From Cervus elaphus (lineage: Eukaryota > Chordata > Mammalia > Artiodactyla > Cervidae): a DNA stretch of 64,000 nt. A program made the translations under genes and the position numbers. The notes beneath the pieces were generated by a model. It was not told the DNA's origin and ran no database searches. It saw nothing but the letters and a program-made list of their open reading frames with translations. The stretch lies in NCBI RefSeq assembly GCF_910594005.1, contig NC_057817.1, positions 33,023,001-33,087,000 of the forward strand. Direction: 5' to 3'. Every line of letters begins with the position of its first letter. Position 1 is the first letter of the stretch. Below are positions 1-12,316 of the stretch, piece by piece.

Positions 1-439
1 AGCTTCCTGGTATATACAATTCTTCACATCCCAGCCCCATGTAGCTCTCTCTCATCAGTAACACACACACACACACACACAGTGATGGAATGAATGTTTT
101 TATCCCTGACAAAGTTGTCCATTGATGCTCTAGCTTCAAATCTGATGCTTATTTGGAGGTAAAACTGTTGGGAGGCAATTGAGTTTAGATGAGGTCCTGA
201 GGGTGAGACTCTCATGATGGGACTGGTGCCCTTGTACAAAGAAGAAGACACCTGAGTGCGTGATGTCTCTCTCTCTCTTTCTGCCATGAAGAGGCAAACC
301 TGCTATTAGAACAGGGCCTGACACTGGTCTCTTACACCTATGGTTAAATTTAAGCCAATTGTTTCCCTCTTACTGGATTATTTACATTTAAACCTTCTCT
401 CAAACTGAGATTTAAAGCTCTAATTTTTTGTGTGTGGTT
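1..439. other. Unassigned flank with short (CA)n
   Basis: A CA dinucleotide run lies at about 58-81. I recognise nothing else here; short open frames lack any familiar domain. Confidence 0.6.
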
Positions 440-645
440 AACAAACATGTAAAATTTACCATCTTAGCAATTTTTCATCTTGCAAAATTAAAACTCAGTA
501 TCTATCGCACAACTTTTTCTCCCTCCTCACAGTCCATGGCAACCATTCTCTGAGTCTGTCTACTTTAGACATCTTATATAAGTGGAATCATGCAGGATTT
601 GTCTTTTTGTGACTGGTTCAACTTAGCAATAATGTCCTTATAATA
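440..645 (-). mobile_element. Old L1 3'-region fragment
   Basis: Read on the minus strand this resembles the 3' part of mammalian L1M-type elements. The plus strand shows the usual antisense wording around TATAAGTGGAATCATGCAGG. It is short and diverged, so the subfamily is not assignable by eye. Confidence 0.65.
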
Positions 646-1449
646 CAATTGTAGCATACAGTAGGATTTTTTTCAACATGAATGAGTTAGAAATTGGAAA
701 AAATGCAAAATTGGAGACATAATTAGAAAGCAGTAAATAGGAGCACAAAATAAGAGGTGTTTTATGCTCAGCTTTATCAACCATACAATCCATATGGCTT
801 AGATTGGGCAAATCTTTGGGATGAGAATAGTTGGAGAATTTCTGTGCCTTAAAGCTCAAAATGGGTGGACTACTTACTTAGGGGCACTAGTAAACCAAAA
901 AGTTGATGTTAGCAGACCAGAATATTAGGTAATTTCTGTATGGTATAAAGCAGATGAACTAGACTCGGATGTTTGCAAAACCTAACAGAGTATGGGAATC
1001 TGCTTTTGAGGTCACTGCCTGTAGCATTCACCCCAGTCTAAAGTCCTAAAAATATCTCTCTAGACAATAGATTTACTTGTAGGAAGTGCCCACCATGAGC
1101 CATGGGGCTAGAGAGAGAAGTGGTGTAATGTCCCAGGTCATTTCTGGCTTCTCTGAGGACATAGAACCTCACACTTAAAGATAAGCCTCTCTGGACTTCA
1201 GAAAAAGCCCACTCATCACATCAACCCACTTACTATAGAATCAGACACCATTTGAGGAAACAGAAAGAAAGGCAGTAAATGGGAGAAGTAAAAAAGATCA
1301 TCAGGGGAAGCAAAATTAATGCAAGAGAACACAAAGTAATTCTTGGGAGTTAAAAATCTGGTTGCTAAAAACTCAATATAAAAACTGAATACAGAAACAG
1401 AGAGGACTACAGGTACACTTAGCAACCTGGAAGCTTAGGCTAAGGACTT
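646..1449. other. Unassigned sequence
   Basis: AT-rich DNA without an open frame, structural RNA or repeat family that I recognise. Confidence 0.5.
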
Positions 1450-2198
1450 TTTTAAGAATTTAAAAAAATAAAAATGAAAACTATGAGAAATTAATAAACT
1501 TGGAGCTGTATCCAGATAAATATACATTCAAATATTTACCCAATAAAATGAGAGAACTGAGAGCATGGAGGGAAAAATAAAATCAAAGAAACAGGGGAAG
1601 AAATTTCCATATGCTAAAGAAAGACATATGTTCAGATCAAAAGGGTTTAGCATGTTTTACACAAATGTTAAGAAAACACACATTCTGATGATTTTCATGA
1701 ATTCCAAGGATAAAAAGAAAATTCTACAAACTTTTAAAAAAGAGAAGATGGGAGGAACCTTTAAAAAAGAAACGGTAGAATGGAAGGAGTATCAAAAGGA
1801 GTTACAATGACTCTGGAGACAGACTTCTGATTGACAAGTGAAGAAGTCAGAAAATCATGGAGAAATAACCAAAATATTCTGAGGGAAAAGGATTTGCAAA
1901 CTTTTCCCAGCTGAATTGCCATTCAAGTATGAAAGCAAAAGGAAGATAATTTTGAACATGCAAGCAATTTAGAAATTTTGTCACCCACAGACCCCTCTGA
2001 AAAATATTACCCAAAATAAACATGTAATCCAAGAAGAAGAATGACAGATATACAAGAAATGCAAGAATAGGAGAAATAGAAAAAGTAACCAGGAGAGCAT
2101 GTAATCAAGACAAATAATTTCTTATATTGCAGCTGTAATATATATTACAATAGCTGAGCAAAGATTCGTAAAACAGAAAATGCAATTTTAAAATAATC
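1450..2198 (+). mobile_element. Possible HAL1/L1-like remnant
   Basis: An A-rich plus-strand stretch, with lysine-rich coding character at 1565-1810, resembles the ORF1-like part of old L1 or HAL1 elements. No motif is intact. This is an impression from base composition and word pattern only. Confidence 0.35.
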
Positions 2199-2352
2199 TG
2201 GAACAACAAGAAAAAGAAGAAGGAGGAGGAGAAGAAGAAGAAAAAGAGGGAGAAAGAGAAGGAGGACGGTGAGAGGGAGTGGAGGGGAGGTAAGAGGAGG
2301 GGCTGGGGAGGGAGAGAAGGAGAAAAGGAATAGCAGCAGAACGGGAATAAAG
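2199..2352 (+). repeat. Polypurine (GA-rich) tract
   Basis: GAA/GGA-rich low-complexity DNA with almost no pyrimidines on the plus strand. The serine/proline-rich open frame on the other strand is an artefact of the composition. Confidence 0.85.
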
Positions 2353-3892
2353 GACAGGAGAGGGGAGATGGGGAATGAGCAAAATGATGCCAGTGGTCTT
2401 GTACAGTTTTAATGGAAGGCTGGAGGGAGCGTACAGGTGAGTGGGGAGCACTTTCCCCATACCTGTCACTGAAGATTCCATTAAGTTCCCGATTCAGTTA
2501 GCAGAAACCACAATTTATCAGAACTCTAGGAACCCTGTAGGACAAGATCAGCACACCCGTGTGTGACTTGTTCCTGACCACTTGCCTTTTTGTTAAAAAA
2601 GTCCATACAGTTTATCATCCATATCTGTACATACATGAGAGTGAATGGGGCTATTAACTGGATGAATGCAGGGACAATATGCCTAAACCAGGATTCTCCT
2701 GGAAAATGGGGCTAAATGATCATACCTAATGATCATAAGGTAGCCATCTGTCAGTCACACTGACCATGCTGGAGAGAGCCCTGTCACGCTGGAGAAAACA
2801 GCTGGATCCTTACTTGGCCGCAAGAAATCGATGGATTTTCATCATCATTGTTGAAGAACTTACATTCTGATGAGTTTATGTAATTTCATGTAAGAGGTGA
2901 TTTGCAAACATCAAGATCTGTTAGTTCTTGAGTTGGGTTCTGCTAATGAGGGTTCTTGTCGAGAACCCCCTCCTCTGCCATTCTTTTTATTCCCAAAGTG
3001 GTTAAATCTAACAAAGAAGGTGCCAAACATGAGGTCTATTGCAACCTTGTTTAAAATGATCATTTCCCCACCTTAAAGAAACTGAGACAGGGGTTGTAAA
3101 ATGCTCCTTTGAAGTGACTTAAAAGATAAAAGTGCTATCTCAGAGGCTGAAAGCTGGGCATCCCGTGTCCATTTGGGCTGGTCACAGCTGAGGAAAACAT
3201 AAGGAAGGATTTGCAGATGAAAAGACCATTCAACAACTACATTAACCTCAACTGTGCCTGAAATGCAGGAAAACAAATCAGCTAATTGCTGTAAGGGCTC
3301 AAGGTTTACAGCTCAAAGACTGCCTAAGCCAGACTCAGGGTTTCCCACCCACAATCGCTCTCTCTGTCTCCCGCAAATCTGAAGGACATCTTTACAGGCA
3401 AAGTTTGCCCTGATATGAGCCTCCCAGGATGTGGGCCCTTCAGTTTCTGCTGCATCCTCTCAGGCTCGAAAGTGTTTATGCACTGTCACTGTGCTTCTAT
3501 GTCCTTGCAGTTCGCAGAGTCCTTTAAAAAAAAACACATTAGGTTATAATTAAAATTGTCCAATATATGAATATGTCTGTGATCAGTAGATATGTAGTTT
3601 CCTTTCATTTTATCTTGGGTTTTTCTGGAAAGTCAGTATCCAATCTTGTTAAGCAGTCATGCAAGTGAGTGTGAAACAAGGTGTTAAAGAAATGCAGAAT
3701 TGAGCACCTAAAGCAACTGAGTTATCTTTATTCATAAAATGTGGCTTAATCACATTAAATTAGACTAAATGTTCAGCATCATTGTATTCTCCCTACAATG
3801 TATTAACTAGAGGTTAGAAACTTTGTCCTGGCAACCCTGAAGTCATTGTCTTATGTTTTTCACTTGAGAGCAAGATTTAGTATAAAATAATT
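2353..3892. other. Unassigned sequence
   Basis: Mixed-composition DNA. I looked for exons, processed pseudogenes and known repeats and see none that I can support. Confidence 0.45.
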
Positions 3893-4312
3893 GCAACGGC
3901 ATAGGTGGAGCTTGAGGACATTACACTAAATGAAATAAGTTAGTTAGAGAAAGACAAATATTGTATAATGTCACTTACATGTGGGATCTGAAAAAGCTGA
4001 ACTCAAAGATATGGAGAAGAGACTGGCAATTGCTGATCCTGGGGGTGGGAGACGGGGAAAATGAGTAAAGGTGGTCAAAGGGTACAAACTTCCAGCTATA
4101 AGATAAGTCCTGGAGATACGATGCACAGCATGGTGACTACAGTTAAAAATACTGCATTATGTATCAGGAAGTTGCAAAGAGAATGAATCTTAAATGTTCT
4201 CATCATAAGAAAAGAAATTGTAACTATGTGAGGTGATGGATAAATTAATTAAGGTAATCATTTTGTAATGCATATATATATCAAATCATTATGTTGTACA
4301 CAAACTAATACA
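3893..4312 (+). mobile_element. L1 (L1MA/L1MB-like) 3'UTR
   Basis: Contains the typical L1 3'UTR series on the plus strand: AAATAAGTTAGTTAGAGAAA, then TCACTTACATGTGGGATCTG, GGTCAAAGGGTACAAACTT and AACTATGTGAGGTGATGGAT. These words come in the expected order. There is no coding capacity. Confidence 0.85.
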
Positions 4313-4812
4313 ATGCTAGGTTTGATTATATCTACAGTTATTATTTACAGCTGTAAAAAAGTGTGATCCTATCCAAAGTGGTCTAATTTCTGAAGATTTA
4401 AAAGGAAAAAACCCTACAGTGAAAGATGGACCCCAGAGTATGCCTGAAGTAGGTCTTCTTTTAAGCCAGTAAATAAATAAAAGTGAACATTCAGACAATG
4501 CTTGCTATGTGTCTGGAACTATTTTAAATGCTTTATAAATATTAATTCATTTTAGTGAAGTTCAAAAGGCTTTACTGAAGAAAAACAATAAAATGTTTCT
4601 AATAACATAAAAATTTTATTTTTAAGTCATGAAAGAGAGAGAAAGAGGGAGGGAAAGGGCAAGAAAGAGTTGGAGGGAGAGCTGGAAACCAAGAAACAGA
4701 AATGGGAAAACAAGGAAAGGAGAGACAAAAAGTGAAATTTTTTTTTAGTAGGGAAGTTAATTTGTGAAGAAAGTTCATGATGAGAGAGAAACAGTATAAA
4801 AAGTTACTCTTC
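4313..4812. other. MIR scrap and purine-rich DNA
   Basis: About 4490-4560 looks like an antisense MIR scrap (tail-side words ending ATTAATTCATTTTA). About 4628-4740 is GA-rich low-complexity DNA. The rest is unassigned. Confidence 0.4.
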
Positions 4813-4970
4813 AAAAACTGGTGCACTGGGATGACCCAGAGGGATGGGATGGGGGTTCAGGATGGGGAACACATGTAAATCCATGGCTGATTCATGTCAA
4901 TGTATGGCAAAAAACACTAATATTGTAAAGTAACTAGCCTCCAACTAATAAAAATAAATGGGGGGGGGGG
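4813..4970 (+). mobile_element. L1 3' end (bovid type) with poly(G)
   Basis: Plus-strand L1 3' terminus with the recurring bovid words CATGGCTGATTCATG, AATGTATGGCAAAAAACA and TATTGTAAAGTAA, ending in an A-rich tail. A run of about 11 G follows at 4960-4970. Confidence 0.85.
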
Positions 4971-5044
4971 AACTGCCCCCTTTCAGCATTACTATTTCGG
5001 GAATGCCTTTTATCAGAGCATGACACTCATAACAAAAAGAATAC

Positions 5045-5160
5045 CCTGGGGTACAGGGATTAAAATTCTGTACTTTCAATACAAAGGCTGTAGGCTCAAT
5101 CCCTGGTCAGAGAACTAAAATCTCACAAGTCATGCAGCAAAGCCAAAAAATAAAAATAAA
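5045..5160 (+). mobile_element. CHR-2-like tRNA-derived SINE
   Basis: Cetartiodactyl SINE with a degraded tRNA-like head and the recognisable core CAATCCCTGGTCAGAGAACT, then AAATCTCACAAG and an A-rich tail. The tRNA-like B box is degraded, so transcription is unlikely. Confidence 0.75.
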
Positions 5161-6717
5161 ATTCAAAAGGAATAAGAACTAAATTAAAAAATTTACAAAT
5201 AGAGAAACAAAATAAAGGTATGTTGCTACTCTGGCCTGAAGAAGCATCAGGCTTCCTTACCCTGTAGCCTGTTTATCCCCATGACGAGCAATGCCAGGCC
5301 AATAACAGGAACAGTTAGCATGAACTGAGCATCATCCATATCCCTGACATTGAGACTAAGCATCCTGGGCCTGAGTCAGGTTCTGCAATGGGCTTGATTA
5401 TCTCTGTTCTCTCACAGATGTTGCTGATGCCATCGGGCTACAGATACACTTTGTGCAGTCAGAAAATAGGGGCTGAATGTCCCTGATTCCTTGGAGTTCA
5501 ACTAGTCATAGAGCTTAGGCCAACAAATATATTTGCATGAGATTTGGAAGATTCAAATTCTAGGGTATCTAGAAAGGGAAAAGCTCTGCTCTGTTAGTTC
5601 TTCTGGAAAACAGTATCATGGAAGTATTTCTGTGTTGGATAGAGAAGATGCTGGTCTTTTAAGACCATCTCTAGCTTTATGAGTACTGAGAGCAAGGGGA
5701 CCCATTTACCTGCCCACGTCATGGCAGAGGGCAGGGGTGGGAGTCATTCTAGAACCAGTAGTTGTGATGGCAGCTTTCTCTTTTCTGAGCTTCCTGCTTG
5801 TAGTTAATGCAGAAGCTCACTTAGAGATCAGTTCTTCAAGACCATTTAAGGAGTCATTCCTAGAAGCCTAGCCTAAGCCTTTAAAGTTTTAAAAAGCATC
5901 TGATTTCCTACACTGAATGTCTTCCTGCTTAAATTGGCTTGAATGGATTCAGTTGACTCTACTGAATTTTCACTGGGGGTACCTCAATTGATAGGGATTG
6001 GTTCTCTGATTTGGTGGATGGAAGGTAGTGAAGATTCAACTGCCATTAAGGAATAGAATATTTATCATTCACAACATACAATGTCAAAAAGCTACTTAAA
6101 CCATCTTTAAAGCTGTGTGCAGTAAGTGTCTGTTAGCACTTTTGGCAGATAGGGGCTACTTCCATAGCACAGTGTGAAAGGCACAAGAAATACAGAGAAG
6201 TACTGAGGGTTGGATGCCTCTAATGTACTTTGAAGCTTAAAGAAAGGAAATTCAATGCTCAATGTTGTAAATTTTTACATCAAGGTGTAATCAGAGAACC
6301 AGGATGTTTCTCATATTATCATAAGAGAATTTCTTTGTCTCAAGAAAAATTTACCAAAACTCAAATGCAGAGTGTCATTGTGTTATTTGGAAAACTGTCT
6401 ACAACTTCATGTGAAAGCAAAGCACAGACTGAGAAAGAGTGGAACCATGAACATTAGAATGGTGAACGAGATGATCTGAATCCCCCCAACACTACTGATC
6501 ATTCTTTGACAGTAAAATCATCTTCTCATTCTCTGTCTGAAATAGTTCTTGCTCAAAGTCTCCTCATGTTTCATCTATACCACCTCTCATTGCTTTCAGA
6601 TGTTTAATTACATTCCAACATGCCCCAGGAGACCAATTAGAAAGTCAAACCCAGGAAGGAAATGCTGACATGGCCCCCAAATTACAAAACTTTGCTAATT
6701 AATTTTACCTATTGCTT
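5161..6717. other. Unassigned sequence
   Basis: No exon, RNA gene or repeat that I can name. The open frame at 6230-6457 (75 codons) has no recognisable domain and no supporting context. Confidence 0.45.
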
Positions 6718-6836
6718 CATACCCTGGAGAAGGGAAAGGTTACCCACTCCAGTATTCTGGCCTGGAGAATTCCATGAACTGTATGGTCCACGGGGTCACA
6801 AAGAGTCCGACACGACTGAGAGACTTTCACTTTCAT
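6718..6836 (+). mobile_element. Bov-tA/BOV-A2 3' half
   Basis: The BovA half of a ruminant SINE: ACCCTGGAGAAGGGAAAGG, then ACCCACTCCAGTATTCTGG and a C-terminal-side block with GTCCGACACGACTGAG. The tRNA-related head is missing. Confidence 0.9.
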
Positions 6837-7084
6837 TGTTTCATAACATAGCAACCAAAAACTTAGTGGCTTAAAGCAACAAAATATTTACCTAGCTCAT
6901 GAGTCTGTAGTTATCAATTTAGACTGAGAACAACTGGGTGGTCATTCTAGTATGGACCAGAATCATCTATTTATGCCTGGGTTCACTTACATGTCTCAGA
7001 CCTTAGCTGGAATGACTGGATGACAGCGAAATGCTCATTCTCCAGTAGGATACCCTGGGTTTGTTCATGTGGTGGTAGAAATAA
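6837..7084. other. Old repeat-like segment, family unsure
   Basis: Contains AACTTAGTGGCTTAAAGCAA near its left end, a wording seen in ancient mammalian interspersed repeats. I cannot assign the family. Confidence 0.3.
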
Positions 7085-7339
7085 AACTTAAAATAATTCC
7101 TTTTAATTAAAGGATAAATAGATAAATCTATAAACATAATGGAAAATATTAGCTGGAATCTCTACGTAATTGATTAAAAATCAGAAAGGACATAGAGAAT
7201 TTGAATAAACAGAGATTAACAAACTTTTCCTTATGTATATATACATACATGTGTATATATATATATATGCAGAGCTCAAAACCAACAACTGCAGAATATT
7301 TTTTTTATAATTGTTTACGGGATGGCTACTCAAATTACT

Positions 7340-7552
7340 CATGTGTGTGTGTCAGTTGATCAGTCGTGTTCAACTCTTTGTAACCCCATGGACAGAGGAA
7401 CCACCAGGCTCCTGTCTATGGGATTCTCCAGGCAAGAATACTGGAGGGGGTTGCCATTCCCTTCTCCAGGGGATCTTCCTGACCCAGGGATTGAATCCAG
7501 GTCTCCCGCATTGCAGGTAGATTCTTTACCAGCTGAGCCATCAGGGATTCAT
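7340..7552 (-). mobile_element. Bov-tA SINE
   Basis: Complete reversed unit. The BovA part holds CCCATGGACAGAGGAACC. The tRNA-like head reads, on the plus strand, GATTCTTTACCAGCTGAGCC near 7522-7541. It interrupts the old L1. Confidence 0.93.
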
Positions 7553-8944
7553 AAATAGGCCTCAAAAACTTTTCCAATATAAAAATCATACAAAGTATGT
7601 TCATAACACAGTGGAATTAAGCTCAAAATTAACCACAAAAGATAAGTTAAAAATCTCCAAATGCTTAGAAATTAAATATGGATCAAGAATGTATCATAGT
7701 AGAAACTGGAAAACATTTTAAACTAAAGGTTAGGGTTTAGTGAAGATATTGCATACCAAGACACATAGGCTGCTGCTACCGCTGCTCTTTAAGGAAATTC
7801 ATTGCATTAAATGCACATATTCAAATAGGCAAAAGGTTTAAATGAATAGTATCCATAAAGAGAAGTTAAAAATATAGCAAATTATAGGAAATAGAAAAAA
7901 GAAAGAATAAAGAGAAAAAAATTAATAAATTAACAATGCTTTACAACTGGTATACTATAGAAATTCAATAAATCCAAAGGAGGTTCTTTGAAGACTAATG
8001 AAAAGAGTAAAGTCCTAAGAAGACTGGCCAAGAAAAAGGAGAAAAAAACACAAATGACAGTATCAGGAATGGAAAAGAGACCACTTTATGGTAACTAAAA
8101 TAATAATACTGATAATTAAAATCATAAAAAGACATTATATATAATTTATGTCAATATACAGTTTTCCCCAAATGACACTGAAAGTAAAAAATATTTATAT
8201 TTATTGAAGATATTAAATCTGCAATTTAATAACATCCCACAAAGAGAATTCTGGATCCAGCTGGATTCATGCATGAATTCTTCCAAACATTTTAGGAAAC
8301 AAAAATAACTAATCTTACAATTTTTTTCCAGACAAGAGAAAAGAAGAGAATATTTACTGGCATGTTGTATGAGGACATTAATCCTGGGCAAGACATGAAA
8401 GAAAAGAAAATTATGCAAAAACTTTAAGGAAAATATTAGCAAATGAAATTCTGAAGTGTAAAGAAAAGGACAAGTTGAGTTTGTTTCCAGAGCTTGAAAT
8501 TGGTTTACCATTTCAAATGCAATCAGTATATAATATCTCACCCACATTAACAGAATAAAGTACAAAAAGTATATGTTCAACTTGAAAGATGCAAGGCACT
8601 TAATAAAATGCAATGCTCTTTTATGATAAACTTTTAGCACATTAGGACTGAAAAAGAAAATTTTTTTTCTCATAGAGCATTTAAAATTAAAATGTATATC
8701 ACAGATTTAATAGTAAGAATTTTCAAGTGGGAGAGTATATTTGAAATACATGTATATAACAAAGGGCTCATATCCAAAATCTACAAAGAACTACATATCT
8801 ATAAGAAAAAGGTAGGCAACACAATTTTTCTAAATGGTGTTTCACAAAAGGGAATCTCCAAATGTGAAACACGCTCAAGTCCAGATACCAAGAAATGCAA
8901 ATTAAATCCACGATATGTTACCAGTAGACATCCACCAGAAAGGG

Positions 8945-9160
8945 TAAAAAAGAAGGAAGAAGATGAGGAGTGCTAGGATGGATAATAGGAGAGGGAGAAG
9001 AGAAACAGGAGAAGGAGGAAGAGAAAGAGAAGAGGGGGGAAGGGGGAAGGAAGAGAAAGAAGAAGGAAGAGGGGATAGAAGCAGGAGAAGGAGGGGGAGA
9101 AGACAGAGAAGACTGTCTTCTTCTGACAGAGAAAAGGAAGAAGTAGGAGAAGAAAGGCAA
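8945..9160 (+). repeat. Long polypurine tract
   Basis: About 215 bases of GA/GGA-rich DNA with very few pyrimidines before 9109. A short palindrome, AGAAGACTGTCTTCT, lies near 9107-9121. Open frames on both strands here are composition artefacts. Confidence 0.85.
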
Positions 9161-9280
9161 ATGCTAATAAGGATACACTCAGCATCTGGGGCTCTATTGA
9201 TGCAGCACCTGGACATAAAAGTACCAACGCTTTGCAAAGCGTTTGACAGCATCTTCTACAGCTGAATATATGCATACTGT

Positions 9281-9502
9281 GCGTGCATGCTAAGTTGCTT
9301 CAGTCCTTTGAACTCTGTATGACCCGATGGACTGCAGCCTGTCAGGCTCCTCTGTCCATGGGATTCTCCAGGCAAGGGTACTGAAGTGGGTTGCCGTGCC
9401 CTCCTCCAGGGGATCTTTCCAATCCAGGGATTGAACCTACATCTCTTAGGTGTCCTGCATTGGCAGGCAGGTTCTTTATCACAGTGCCACCTGGGAAGCC
9501 CA
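9281..9502 (-). mobile_element. Bov-tA SINE
   Basis: Reversed ruminant SINE from GCATGCTAAGTTGCTTCAG to the tRNA-like head ending CCACCTGGGAAGCC. It is somewhat diverged and carries a small insertion in the tRNA-like part. Confidence 0.92.
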
Positions 9503-9618
9503 TGTGTATACTACATGATCCAGTAATTCCACTCATAGGAATAGATCCAACATAGAAGTGTACATACATTTATCAAAAGACACTCAAGAATGTACCCATT
9601 TACAGCACTCCTCATAAA

Positions 9619-9740
9619 AGTCCACCCACTCCAGTGTTGTTGCCTGGAGAATCACAGAGATGGGGGAGCCTGGTGGGCTGCCATCTATGGGGTTTCATAG
9701 GGTCGGACACGACTGAAGCGACTTAGCAGCAGCAGCAGTA
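9619..9740 (+). mobile_element. BOV-A2 half unit
   Basis: A single BovA monomer ending GGTCGGACACGACTGAAG and then AGCAGCAGCAGCAG, the usual BOV-A2 tail. It lies inside the old L1 3' region. Confidence 0.9.
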
Positions 9741-10145
9741 TAAATGTCCCCCTACTGAAAACATCACAACTTCCATCAACAGTAGAGTGGATAAAAAATC
9801 ATAGTGTATTTTTATAATAGAGGAACAAAGCAACAAGAATACGCAAAATATAACTACACACAAAATCACTGATTAATCTCACAAATACAATATTAAGCAT
9901 AAGAAGACAGAAAACAAAAGAATAGAACAGGTAAAACTAATCTATGGGGATAGAAGCTAAGAGAATGGGTACTCTGAGAGGGGTAGATGGGAACTTCAGG
10001 GAGGCTTCTGGGGTCCTGGAAGTACCTGTTTTTCCAGCTGACTGATGGTTTCAGCTTATGTAACTCTAATTGTAACTCTACACTTACAATTTTGCACATG
10101 TGTATATTTATGTTACTCAAAGTAAAATTTGAAATTAAATCTGTT

Positions 10146-10520
10146 CCTTCCAAAGACATGTAAAAATTATTCATTTTTGACTTATTCATGAGCTTTAATT
10201 CCTTTCTTAGCATGATTATCTTTAGTTATCACCCCTTGTTATCATTTGACAAATTTATCTTTTTGAATAGGGTGTTTATGAAATGTTATGCCTAAAATAT
10301 TTCTCAGATTTGCATTTTGTGGTTAATAGGCTTGAAATGATTAATACTTTCAAATAATCCTGTTCTGTAAAGTTTATCTACCTGAGAAAATCTTTCTACA
10401 GGCACTAATGTATACAGGAAGCTCAGAGCAAACGCTAAATTGAAACCATTCTTAATTCAAATCTTAATTCAATAGTTTTATATTGAAATGTGCAAAATTT
10501 AGAAGCCCAGATATTTTCTC
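10146..10520. other. Unassigned AT-rich sequence
   Basis: No recognisable gene or repeat. It ends at the insertion point of the EIF2S3 retrocopy. Confidence 0.5.
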
Positions 10521-11082
10521 AGATAGCATCTTTTTTTTTTTTTAAGAAGAAAGATTTTATTTTGAATCGGTTCGGTGGAATGTGTGCTACAGCAAAGTCT
10601 GGTTGTAGCAAGCAGTTTACTTTCAAACCTGCACTGTATAAATTAGACTTTATTTAGAGATGATTAATTTCTGATAAAATGTAAATTCAACCCAACATTA
10701 TGCCAACTTTTACATTTATTGTAGACCCTGTCTCAGTACTAGAGGTTAAATTTTCATCACTCAAAACTGAGAATAACCTTACAGCTACTACTAAGGTAAT
10801 GAACTGTGAAATTAATTCCCCACTATTGCTTTGAAAATATACCCCTAGGTTGTTAAGAGAAATTCTGACTTCATCCATATCTGTTATTTAATTCTTCAGT
10901 CATTATCTATTGTCGGCTTGATTGTCACTCCTCTTCTTATTTGAGCCCAACCAACTAAATGCCAGTGTGTCTCAACTCTTTGATTAAGGGTGAATTTTTT
11001 TTCTTCTACTTCCATGCACACAGAATTAGTCAAAACAATTTTGCCCAAATCAGCCTTGAATGCACTAATTCTTCCTCCTGTA

Positions 11083-11284
11083 AATGGTAAAGAACCCGCT
11101 GCCAATATAGGAAACATAAGAGATATGGGTTCGATCCCCGGGTCGAGAAGATCCCCTGGCAGAGGGCATGGCAACCCACTCCAGTATTCTTTCTTGGAAA
11201 ATCCCATGGAGAGAGGAGCCTGGTGGGCTACAGTCATAGGGTTGCAGTGAGTTGGGCACAACTGAAGTGACTTAGCCCCCATGC
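11083..11284 (+). mobile_element. Bov-tA SINE in the EIF2S3 retrocopy
   Basis: Sense-strand unit: tRNA-like head with AAATGGTAAAGAACCCGCTG and GGGTTCGATCCCCGGGT, then the BovA part to GGCACAACTGAAGTGAC. The pseudogene text on its two sides is not contiguous: roughly 65-75 codons of the parent are missing at this point, so the insertion or a later event removed host sequence. Confidence 0.95.
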
Positions 11285-11784
11285 AGAGCAGCATACTGAA
11301 GATCATTATGCTCTGCAAAAAGCGATAAAAACATGAATTTTCCTTCACTATCTTTGGAAACCACATGGGGTCTGACTTCTATCTCCTGACCCACATTTAA
11401 TACTCCTTTTTGAACACTACCACCAGCTACATTCTCCTTAAGATCATCAACTTCACATCCAGCCTTGTTGACATCAAAGGATCTGATAACAGTAAGTCAG
11501 GGTTCTGAAGTAAAGTCTCTTGGGGGCACTGGAGATTTCTTTACTATGTATTCACAGACAACTTCAATATTTGTATTTTAGCTGAGCAGAAATTGAATAA
11601 TAGAAGCTCCTTCTATGCTATTGTACCTTGTACAAATGCAAGGATCTGTTCATACCATTCTTTAGTCTGGCTTTTTTTTTAAAAAAATCAAATCAGTTTT
11701 ACTTTTTAGAATCAAAATATGCTTCAGTTTCATAATTTCCATAGCAGTCAAGTGTTCAGAAGTCTGAGGCTGAGGACAAGACTC

Positions 11785-12206
11785 ATTCAGTTCAGTTCAG
11801 TCACTCAGTTGTGTCCAACTCTTTGTGACCCCGTGGACTGCAGCATGCCCTGTCCATTACCAACTCCCAGAGCTTGCTCAAACTCATGTCCATCGAGTTG
11901 GTGATGCTATCCATCCATCTCATCTTCTGTCATCACCTTCTCCTGCCTTCAATCTTTCCCAGCATCAGGGTCTTTTCCAGTGAGTCAATTCTTCGCATCA
12001 GGTGGCCAAAGTGGTGGAGTGAACTGATGACATGGGTCAGAACCTTGTCTAACTCAATGAAACTGTGAGTCATGCCATGTAGGGCCACCCAAGACAGACG
12101 GATCACAGTGGAGAGTTCTGTCAAAATGTGGTCCACTGGAGAAGGGAATGGCAAACCACTTCAGTATTCCTGCTTTGAGAACTCCATGAACAGTATGAAA
12201 AGGCAA
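11785..12206 (-). mobile_element. Internally inverted BovB insertion
   Basis: Two BovB pieces in opposite orientation. At 11785-12019 is the 3' end on the minus strand, with TTCAGTTCAGTTCAGTCACTC and TCGAGTTGGTGATGCTATCC. At 12020-12206 is a piece of the BovB 5' region on the plus strand (CACTGGAGAAGGGAATGGC, ATGAACAGTATGAAAAGGC). The pair is flanked by a 13-bp duplication of pseudogene sequence (11775-11787 and 12202-12214, 11 of 13 identical). That supports one insertion with a 5' inversion and loss of the middle of the element. Confidence 0.8.
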
Positions 12207-12316
12207 GGCTCATTACCAGCTATCAACAGAGAAGCGGCATCCATCACTGTGGCATTGTTCAGCATAGAGCCATCACAATATCATAATATTCCAGGGCGGT
12301 CAAAAAGGCAACCGGC

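Larger units (their letters stand above)
7085..10145 (+). mobile_element. Old sense-strand L1, interrupted
   Basis: Successive plus-strand pieces follow L1 order. Endonuclease-region wording lies near 7190-7300, with CCAACAACTGCAGAATA. RT-region wording covers about 7940-8690, the C-terminal region with AGAAATGCAAATTAAATCCA lies near 8890, and 3'UTR wording runs to about 10145. All frames are broken. Later events cut it: a Bov-tA at 7340-7552, a polypurine tract at 8945-9160, a Bov-tA at 9281-9502 and a BovA half at 9619-9740. A TA microsatellite lies at about 7243-7268. It is clearly older than the SINEs inside it. Confidence 0.75.

Noticed and set aside
8146..8673. Minus-strand open frame of 175 codons
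   Set aside because: It runs antisense through an old plus-strand L1 ORF2. The length reflects AT-rich, stop-poor antisense text; no domain is visible.
8902..9275. Serine/proline/leucine-rich and arginine/glutamate-rich open frames on both strands
   Set aside because: Both are products of the polypurine/polypyrimidine tract composition.
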